64,000 nucleotides of DNA from Amphimedon queenslandica (lineage: Eukaryota > Porifera > Demospongiae > Haplosclerida > Niphatidae), in assembly GCF_000090795.2 (NCBI RefSeq), contig NW_003546409.1, forward strand, positions 25,969-89,968, read 5' to 3'. The position numbers were made by a program, and so were the translations under genes. The notes beneath the pieces were generated by a model. It had not been told where the DNA came from. It made no database searches and was given only the letters and a program-made list of their open reading frames with translations. This document shows positions 1-10,100 of this stretch, in pieces (positions within the stretch are counted from its first letter, which is position 1; each line of letters begins with the position of its first letter).

Positions 1-207
1 GGAGCTCATCATCTTGATCTAAGGTAATAAATATTATTTTGAATAGAAATTAATAGAGCAAAGACCACATAAAAAGAATATTATCTGTACAATTATAATT
101 TTTCTTTATGTTGAAGGAGTAGCAACCCACGTGATCCACCAAGTGTCGTTGTTGTTAGAAATACTGAGTCAAATCTCATTGAGAGCTGGATCACTTTGAG
201 AGGATAA
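1..207 (+). CDS. 3' end of an unidentified gene (partial)
   Basis: Two exons (<1..23 and 117..207) join in phase across a GT-AG intron with its donor at 24 and acceptor AG at 115-116. The resulting C-terminal tail includes DPPSVVVVRNTESNLIESW and ends at a TAA at 205-207. The frame is open on both sides of the junction and the translation looks protein-like, but only about 38 residues are visible. I do not recognise the family. It is convergent with NELFB, whose stop codon lies about 160 bp away. It could be a chance reading frame, though the fit of splice phases argues mildly against that. Confidence 0.4.
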
Positions 208-370
208 ATGAAGGACAAAATGAATTGTATTTATTTTTGGTTGGTTAGGTCTCTTTTTGTATATTTTTTATATTTAATTATTATAAAGAAAATAAGAGAG
301 AAATTAGGAATGAAGAAAAGTGAATGACAAAAGTTATACACATGTAACAGAAAAGACTATGGTGTTCTGA

Positions 371-2753
371 TTATTGAGTGTAGCTGTTCACTCTATCAAC
401 TAGTTCCTGATACTGGTCCTGAGCCATTGGACTAACCTATAGGAACAGGAGAAAAAAACAATTAAATATCATGTAGATATAAAATTTTTATATACATGAT
501 ATTTAACTGTTTTTTAAAAGGATGCAAAAAGAAAGAAAAAATATAATTCTAAAGAAAAAACTAAGTCTTGTCCTCGCCTACACAAAGCATGAATATAAAA
601 TAATAAAAATAAAAATATAATACAAAAAGAAAGATGCATGCACATATACATATTATGGCCTACTGTGATACTATTACAGAACTCAGCTCTTTACCTGATC
701 AGTTGCAGGTCTCATTTCGTCCAGTGTCTCCTGGACAATCTCTCTCTTTATTTTATTGGAGCCGACCCAGAGAAACCTGCACAAATAGAGCAGGCACATC
801 TCCGAGTGTCTAGCACAAGGCAGGAAGAACTCTCTGATTATCGCTAGCAATGTGGCTTCTCTAATTGTCCCCAAGTGAGAGCTTACGCCAACCACAACCG
901 AGTTCATGTATCCATCAGGAAATATATCAGTTTCTGATTCGGTGTATGAAGAAGCAATGGCTGGAAGGAGAGAGGAGAGAGTTTTAAAGTCTTTTTTGTC
1001 GATGAGGTAGAGTGAGTAGGATGTTGTGAGTTGCATTGCCCCAGTGGTTGATGTCAGGTGTCTGATGAAAGATGAAGATAGGGTGTATGCTGGGTAGTCC
1101 TGCTTTAGTTTACTGTGGATTAGCCTTAGTGATGACTCTGTCATGAAGGACAGGAGCTCGGGAAGAAATTTTATTATGATATCAATTTCCTACAACAAGA
1201 GAAGAATAAAAATGAGGAGTGAAAAGTTACTAAATTCAATTATGCTTACTCACCAATGGATCTCCACTGTATGACTTAGTTTCCAAGTAACTAGCTGATT
1301 TCAAGCCGATGAACAACAAACGAAGTAGACTCTCCAAATGACTGCTTTCCTATGACAAAAGACATCATTATAAGTTCATCTTGCATGGGCCTACTCGTGG
1401 TAACTTGCTCTCATTCATCATCTTATGGAGACTAAGTACAACCGAGCGACTGATTGTATAAAGAATGAATGGGTCCCGCAGCAGCATTGATACATCTCTA
1501 TTAACAAACAACAGTTATACTATTCATGATAGCAAAGATTACTATTTAATTAGATGGATAATAATTATTGTAAAGAATGATGCAGAAACAGAAAAAATAA
1601 TTCCTTCAATATCATTGAAATTAATAATTATAGAACAATAATCTTACTCCAGTACATCATCTCCACCTGGAATGGTGTCAAGAAATGCATAGAGTTCCCT
1701 CAGTTTCTTCTCATCGACAGTACAAGATCTTATGCAAGCATCCAGACACCAGGCAAACTTGTGGCACCTGTCAGAATCCATAATGACGTTATCCTACAGA
1801 TGAATTAAGAAACAGAAGTTGCCTTTGCAATTTTCTTCTTTCTCTCTCTCTCCTCATATCATTTAATCCTTTTTGCACAATCATCATCATATGTAAATTA
1901 GAATACATTACATATTTCTATTGCATACTTTTTCATGGAGCATCATAATGATATCTGCTCTTAGAGTGCAATAATGTCCAACTCTAGTTCTAAGAAAGAG
2001 AGTCCTTAGAAACTGTGTGAGTGTATTATATAAAGGAAGTGAAGTTCCAAGCATTTCAACAAGCTGCTTTAATATGGAGGATTGCCTCCTTGCCTTCACA
2101 GGCTGCATGAAGAAGCTCTGCTCTGATATGTTAAATAGCTGCGATTCCTTTTCTGCAATGTACTGGTCAAGCAGTGGGCTCACAGCCTCTCCAAATACGC
2201 CAGGATTAAGCTGCCATATCTGCCTCTTAACAATTATGGGGCAGTCATTATATAGTTCTTCCTTTTCAGCAATCTCTAGCAAATATCTAGTGAAAAAATT
2301 AAAGAAGAAAAGAAATAGAACAAGAAAAATTTGATAAGGAGTGAAAGAATTTTTTCTCCCAGCCTCAATATTTCCCCCTCTCTCATTGAATCACTTTTCG
2401 TCTATCGGTTGCTGAGCTGAGAGTGTCTCAAGCATTTTCATGACCACGCTACAGATCTCTGGGACCGACGTATACTGGAAAGCTTTGTCCAGGAGCCTCT
2501 TGATACTCTTGCTGTCCAGTGAAGTGAGTCTCTCGGTCAAGTTCTCTTGGAGTGTCTTGAAAAGGCTACGATGAGTTTCCTCCCTGCTGATCCCATGGAG
2601 GTCAAGCAGAGAAAGGGCTGCGTGTATGGACGGGATTTTGACTTTATTCTCTGACTGGATGGTCTCTATAGCCTCCAGTGTATCATCTGAGTCTTTGAGA
2701 GCTCGCGTCACATATTTTGAGGGATGAAAGAGTGCTTCTGATGAAGACGCCAT
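371..2753 (-). CDS. NELFB: Negative elongation factor B (NELF-B/COBRA1)
   Basis: NELF-B is a nuclear subunit of the NELF complex, which holds RNA polymerase II in promoter-proximal pausing. Seven coding exons are supported: 2753-2395, 2286-1929, 1793-1648, 1497-1395, 1349-1254, 1189-695 and 436-371, all GT-AG, totalling 1623 nt (540 residues; human NELF-B has about 580). Stretches such as VKRQIWQLNPGVFGEAVSPL, FLRTLFLRTRVGHYCTLRAD and CHKFAWCLDACIR match human NELF-B closely. I chose the ATG at 2753 (MASSSEALF) because it is followed at once by conserved sequence; an in-frame ATG at 2801 would add 16 residues. The protein lacks the proline-rich tail of vertebrate NELF-B and ends shortly after the helical repeats. 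It is divergent from BAG6, with 201 bp between the start codons. Confidence 0.93.
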
Positions 2754-2954
2754 TTTTTCTGTAATAAACTGAATAACTGGCCACACCACTAAAATTTCCA
2801 TTGGGCGGTGATTTTAGGTGATTTCCCATCTTTGTGGGCGAAACTCCACTCGTGACATTCGAAGAGACTTTGAGAAGTAACGAGAAGCCTCAAAGTAGAT
2901 TTTATATTTCCTTGCATGCTCTGAAGTTCTTTACCTTCTTTAATTCAGCCAAAA
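2754..2954. promoter_or_regulatory. Shared head-to-head promoter of NELFB and BAG6
   Basis: Only 201 bp separate the two start codons, so the core promoters and both 5' UTRs must lie here. I see no clear TATA box. Calling it bidirectional is an inference from spacing alone. Confidence 0.55.
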
Positions 2955-3747
2955 ATGAAGTTTACCGTCAAATCGATGGATGGAAACTCCAAGGACTTTG
3001 AACTGCCTGGAGAGGTTAGCTAATGAATATTAATAAGTCTCTATTATAGTCTTTCCCCCTTTTTTGCAGACAACCGTCCAGAGCTTGAAAAAGAAAGTAG
3101 AAGAGACCATGGTATGTTATTACGATATTTTATGTATTGCCATTCGGCCATTATTATTGCACTTTTCTCCATATTTCTCTAAAGGGCATTCCTGTTGCTT
3201 CACAGAGAATGCTTATACTTGGAAAAGTCATGGCGGATGATCAACCAATCAGTAGTTACGGTAAAACACAATGACAATACTGATAACACATGTTTTCAGT
3301 TATGATTAGCCACACCCTTTTTAATTAAGTGGTGGGCGTTGCTACAGAGTTTGACCACACCCACACATTTATTTATTTTTTGCAGATATTGATGGCAAAG
3401 TTGTCCGTGTTGTGAAAAGCTCTCCAGGAGTAACAAAAGCTGGTAAATAATAACAGTAATTAATTATAAAATTTTTTTAAAATTTAATTGTCATTTTTAG
3501 CTCCGCCCCCTTCAGCTCCTGCTGGTATGCGTCCAGATAAAGTTAGCTACGAGTATTTATATATCGGAGCCACGCCCGAGAATATCCCACCTCCACCTGA
3601 AACCTTGTATCTACAGGATTTTGCTAAAGTAATGTTAACACATTTAAATCAATCCAACTTACCTTTCTGTTTTTGTCTTCTTTTCTTTGTACTTGCTTTT
3701 CTTTGCTTATACATGTACATGTATACTTCTCTCTCTCTATCTCCCTC

Positions 3748-3797
<50 letters not shown>

Positions 3798-4157
3798 GGA
3801 TTCTGCTGACAATATTCTCAGCACCATTACCAATGGCGGTCATCCTGATGCATTAGTCACAGTCACAATTCACACTCTGGTAAGAAAAGATAATAGATGC
3901 ATCTAACTACATGCACAATACATATTTTATTTCTTTATTTTTATTCTTTATATCTAAGACTCCAGAAGGCCGTACGCTACACAGTTCCACTCACACTAGC
4001 ACGTCACATAAGCCAGGGATAGAGTGTATGATTGACCCACCTACTCCTGAGGTGTCCGAGGAAGAATTCCGCCGTAGGAAAGAGAGGGAGGAGGAAAGGA
4101 AGAAGAGAAGAGCTAGAGTAAATGGATTATGGATGTATTGTTTCTTTTATACTCTCT

Positions 4158-4198
<41 letters not shown>

Positions 4199-7100
4199 CT
4201 AGTTGGATCGGTATCGTGAGAGGGTTAGAGAACAACAGAGAACTGGAAGAGAACAAACTAATATTCTAGAAATATACCAGCACATGACGTCAGTACGTAG
4301 AGCTATACAAGGAGCTGAAAATATACTAGAAGAATATTTGGTAAGTCTATTTCTTTATGTACATGTTATATATCCTTGTTTCCACCATAAACCAGTTTAG
4401 CTTAAAGTGGTTCAGAAACCAGTTCTTAATAGTATCCACAACAACTATAACTGTGGTTAAATCAGTTTAAATGCTGCATTGAATACAAAATACACCTGCT
4501 TTGAACCACTACCTGACTGAGGTGGTTAAGATAAGCTGATTTAAACTGGTTTAAACTGCTTTATGGACATGGAATAGTGTAAACTGGAGGAGGTTATCCT
4601 TACAATCATTGTACTCCAATTACCATTCAATGCTAATCAGTTTATTATTATTATAATTATGGACATGAACATGTACTATACATTGTACATTTGCATTTAC
4701 AAATAAATTATAATGTTTTTTTTAAATTTCATTTTTAAAGAACTCAAAGGAATGCAAGGAAGCCAGAGAACTTCTAGAGCATCACATGAAGCTAAAAGCC
4801 GAAGCTGATGCTAGAGAAGCAAGGGAAGCAAGAGAGAAAGAATTGATGAATGGGACAGCAGGTGCAGAAAAGGAGGGAGGAGAAGAGGGAGGGGATAAAG
4901 AAGGAGCTAGTGGTAGTGATGATAAAGGAGGAGCAGCTGCCAAGAAGAAGGAGGGTCCAGTATATGCTATGGGAGAGGACGGTCGACCACGGCAGCACAT
5001 TCTGACTGATACTGGAATGCTATTACCAGCTGGGTAAGGGAGAGAGGGAGGGAAATAAACAGTAAAAATTGGAGCTATTTACCAAGGACATCAATATGTA
5101 TCAGATAATATATAATAAAAATTGGGAGTGATTTTGGAGCCATTTTTTGAAAAGACCATGGGCTATAGCCTTGGGTATTTTTCAGATTTTGGCTCATTTT
5201 TTTTAAATGGCTGTAACTTGAAAAATTGAAGTCGGAATCAGCTCAAACTTTCTACACAGCATAAGTACATCAATATGTATCAGAAAATGTAATAAAAATT
5301 GGGGTGATTTTGGAGCCATTTTTTGGACAAAAACCATAGGCTATAGCCTTGGGTATTTTTTAGATTTTGGCAAATGGCCATAACTCAAAAAGTTACAGTC
5401 GGAATCAGCTCAAACTTTCTACACAGCATAAGTACATCAATATGTATCAGAAAATGTAATAAAAATTGGGGGTGATTTCGGAGCCATTTTTTGGAAAAAA
5501 CCATGGGCTATAGCCTTGGGTATTTTTATAGAATTTTGGCTCATTTTTAAAAATGCTCATAACTTGGTCAGAATCAGCTCAAACATTCTACATATACATT
5601 TATAGTATAAATCAGTGTCCTTTAGTGTCACAAAGATGTGTATCTCATCTATTTTAAATGTTTTGTTTCTTTTCTAATTAGTGCCCACCTGTATGCAGCC
5701 CTTCTTGATGATATAGTGGCCCTACAGAAGAGAGGGATTGAGTTACACGAGTTCTATGCTAAAAAGATCTACGCCGAAGAACATTATGAGGTAATGACCA
5801 CACCCCTTTTACATGTACAGACTAGTCTCTATATAATGGACACTTTGGGTCAAGAAAGTGTCTCTGTTATACAGAGGTGTCCTTATGTGGAGGTTATTTT
5901 ATACAGTAAGGAATGTAATTGGTACACTAGGTACTGTCCGTTAAATGGAAGTGTACGCTATAGAGAATGTCCATTAAAAGAGGCTATACTGTACATCTTG
6001 TTATAATAATTATTTATAAGAATTATTAATAATATTTTTCTGTGTTTTCTAGTATGAAGATTATAAGAACAACAGTAAGCTAGTGACTGCAGTTCAGCGC
6101 TATCACAATGCAATGGGACAAGCCTATGCCTCCATCAAGAAAGTAAGAACCAATCATTGTGACCACACCCACTAACCACGCCTATTTTCTTAAGGTCCAA
6201 GTGACGCTGGAAGGAGAACCTCCTCGTATTGTTCACTTGATACCTTCGGCTCGTCCGACTAACCCCCTCCTATCACTTCTTAGTGCTCCACTTGATGATA
6301 GTGATGAAGAGACTACAGGGTTAATAATTAATGGGAGGGAGGGAGGGAGAGAATTAAGAAAGTACATGTACATTATAATGGGGTGATTTTGGAGAGGATC
6401 ATAATTTGAGGGCAAAAATTTGTTAATTAAAACCTGCCAATAATTACTAATAGAATCTCCAAAATAACCTGCTATGTACATGTATACTGTATATGGTACA
6501 CTTTGCATGACGGAATGAATATTATATCATCTTTATTATTATTATTATTATTATTGTTTTTATTTTAAATCATCTTTACAGACCTGGTGCAGGTGGTGGA
6601 AATGAAGGCGGGGGAGGAGGAGGAGGAGGAGGATCTATTGCTGGACTATTAGGATCACTAATGGCTACTAGGTAAGCAGTTTTAGAAGAGAGAGAGGGAG
6701 GGAGAGATACATGTACATGTATATGGCAAGTTTTTGTTGATGAATATTTTACAAATGATTAAAATAAAAGATTAAAATAACAATATGAATTGGGACAAAT
6801 CTTTACGCCACAAAAAGTGCTGTGCATATACATATACTGTACATGTACTTATTTGCTTCTTTCCATCGTTACAGAGCGGCCATGAGGATGATGGAAGATG
6901 AGGAACAGAACCAAAACCAGCGAGAGAATCAAGAGAGACCGGCGGTAACCAGCGGAGGAGAAGGAGGAGGAGCCACTGGGGGTGGGGCAGGAGAGGGAGG
7001 GGCCGAAAAGAAGGAGGACGATAGTGATGACGACGACGATGATATTAATCCTTTCCTCCCTGGGCCTGTTCATCTCTTGCAGCAAATGATGAAACAGAAA

Positions 7101-10100
7101 CAAGAGAGAGAGAGACAGCAGCAACAAGAAAGGACCGTTGTTATACGTAAGAATAAAACAAATTTATTAAAAGTATCTTTTCCCTCTCTCTCTCTCCAGA
7201 ACCTGATCAACCTTTCTTTGAGACGATTGCTCGTATACGTCAGGCTGTAGGGGGACCAGAGGAGGAAATAAGTAAATGTTCTATTTAATGCCCATATTCT
7301 AATTAATGCACATATTCTAATTAATGCACATATTTTTATTAATGTTACGCTATGAATGTTATCTACATGTAAGAGTATTTAGTGTAATCTGAAGTTATGT
7401 TGTAACATACACTACTCTATAGGTGGAAAAGTTTGAGGGAATTATGTTTTGCGATTTTGTATCAATATAGTGAATTTTAATGTTCATGGAATTTAATTTT
7501 GCTAGTGTGGGTGTGAACTGGTGATACACCCATTACCTGTAATGCTTTGTGGAATTAAATTGTGCATTTTATGATGAACAGCAAACAGCAAAATTAAATT
7601 CCAGCAAATATTTCCAGCTATACACTATGCAACATTTGTTGCAAAAAAAACTTGTTGCATGCAAAAAGCTGTTTGTAACAAATGTTGTATAGTGTATGTA
7701 CATGTACTAGAGTAGGTTGTAGCTTCACTGTATAAATACTAAATATTTGTTACTCTACAGGAGACTGTGTTTATTATATTTCACAAATAATTCTTTTTTA
7801 ATTGTTATTTTATTTTAAAGCCAAGACAATAATCATGTGCATCAAGGAACTACTAGTGCGTGTACTCAAACTGTGCATGTCCTATAGTGTTGCATGAAAA
7901 AGTCCTAAAGTTCTTGGCTTTCAAGTTTCCACAGGAGGAGCAGTCCTCTAGTAGGCATTGCAATAGTGGAACCGGTAGTTATCCGCATTGTCAATAGCTT
8001 TATAAGGAGTTGTGCTAGCCAGATTCATGCAGTTAGTAGCTCCATATGTAACGTCATCAGTAAGACCAAAGGCATGAGCCCATTCGTGTATAAGAGTAGC
8101 CTCTTTAGTGTAGGCATTCCCATCGCAAAAGGTAGGCTGTTTGAAGTAGTATGGGCATAAGTAGACCTTGACTCCGTTCTTAAAAGTGTAAGCAATGGTG
8201 TTAGGCTTGCAGAATATCCCATGGTTGTAGTATATTGTGGCATTGTCTCTCAATCCGTCGGCACATTTCTGATACACATCTTTGACTATGGTTGACCTAG
8301 AGTCGGAATAAGCTCCAAACCATGTTGTGTACAAGTCATTGTTACCGACTGTACCGCTTGCTTTTGCAATCTGATCACAGAGCTTCTGGTGAGCCTTCAA
8401 AGTCTCATCATTCTGATTCGGAGCCCCTGATATGGTTGTTGTACTGCAGGACTCAAAATGAGCCATTTCACTTTCGCTATTGACTTGTTCTTGATGTTCT
8501 GGCTTCAGTAGGTTGAAAGCATCATCTATGTTCATCTCAATTAATTTGTGGGCATTGGACTCCCTGATCTGTTCCATCCTGATCTGTAATTCCCTGATTT
8601 GTTCATCTCCAATCTGCTCATCCCTGATCTGCTCACCCCTGATCTTTTCATTCCTGATCTGTTCATCCCTGATCTGCTCACCCCTGATCTGCTCATCCCT
8701 GATCTGCTCACCCCTGATCTGCTCACCCCTGATCTGCTCATCCCTGATCTGCTCATCCCTGATCTGCTCACCCCTGATCTGCTCACCCCTGATCTGCTCA
8801 TCCCTGATCTGCTCATCCCTGATCTGCTCATCCCTGATCTGCTCATCCCTGATCTGCTCACCCCTGATCTGCTCACCCCTGATCTGCTCACCCCTGATCT
8901 GCTCATCCCTGATCTGCTCACCCCTGATCTGCTCATCCCTGATCTGCTCATCCCTGATCTGCTCACCCCTGATCTGCTCACCCCTGATCTGCTCATTCCT
9001 GATCTGTTTAATTCTGATCTGGGCATCCCTGATTTGAGATTCCCTGATCTGTTCTTCGAAAATCTCCATCTCTTCCACCGACAGATACTGTATTGGTCCA
9101 ATATACCTCACAGTATAAATCCCATCTATCTTAAAGCTAAAGGCATCGGTGATTGGAACTGATGTAGAAATACTTTTGCCTGCTTTCAAGAGAACAAACT
9201 CATCCTTTGTAGGAGGGAGACGATAAATCAGTGGCCCTTCATACAGGAGAGAGTGACCAAGAGAAGGAGAAACCTTGATAAATTCCGAGAGGAGTCCTTC
9301 AAGAGGAGTGTTACGTTTCAATAGATAAAGGTCCTTGTTTGCATTGTTGGTAAACTCAAAACCACATAGGATAATAGACTGAGCTGTATCACAATTCATA
9401 TCAACAGAGATAGGCCAACTATACATAAAATAAATAAATAAATATAAATAAATATTTAGCTTACTTGGCAAAGGCACAGGTGATAAGAGAGACTAGTATG
9501 AAGGCCTTCATAATCTTTCCCTCAGCAATGGCTCTGATAATATTATTAGTATATGAAGGATCTGATCCCAATCTCTTGTTCTCCTTTTATATAGTCTTGG
9601 AGATCCAGTAGTATGAGCTGTACTGTACAATAGTATGTATACTACAGTTACTAATTTTCATGTGAATATTAGCTACTAGCAGACACCTGCTTTAGTTTGG
9701 GTGTCATCAGCTTTTCGGTGTATAGAGTGCACATGTAATTCTGAGAATTTTAACAGTACATGTATCATCTACATGTGTACATGTATGTACATGTATATTT
9801 ACACTGTGTAGTACATTTCATAAATTATAATGTGGTTATTGCATGTACATATACCGTATAGCGGGTTTTTTTTTTAGGATAACAAATTTCGTGAATTTCG
9901 TGGATTTTTTCATGATTCGCGAAATTAAATTCCTTGAAAATCAATTTAATACAGTACAAGATGGCAGATTAGTGAAGATTCGCAAAAATTAATTCCGCAA
10001 ACTTCTGGATATGGGTCATTCGCGAAATTTATTATCCTCGAAAAAAACCCGCTATACGGTACATCAATGGACTTGCAAATATTAAGACATTGTTTGAGTA

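Noticed and set aside
3488-4219. Long reading frames of Ser/Leu or Arg/Glu repeats around CT runs
   Set aside because: They are products of (CT)n microsatellites in BAG6 introns, overlapping real exon edges.
5810-5995. Additional pogo-like MITE in BAG6 intron 10
   Set aside because: GGACACTTTGGG and AGAGGTGTCC recall that family, but I could not define matching ends, so it is not listed as an element.
8549-9043. CRISPR-like array
   Set aside because: Repeats are contiguous 15-mers without spacers, inside a protein-coding frame of a eukaryotic gene.
8513-9162. Open frames of 170-187 codons on both strands over the 15-bp array
   Set aside because: They are shadows of the pentapeptide repeat; only the minus-strand frame continues into conserved M35 domains on both sides.
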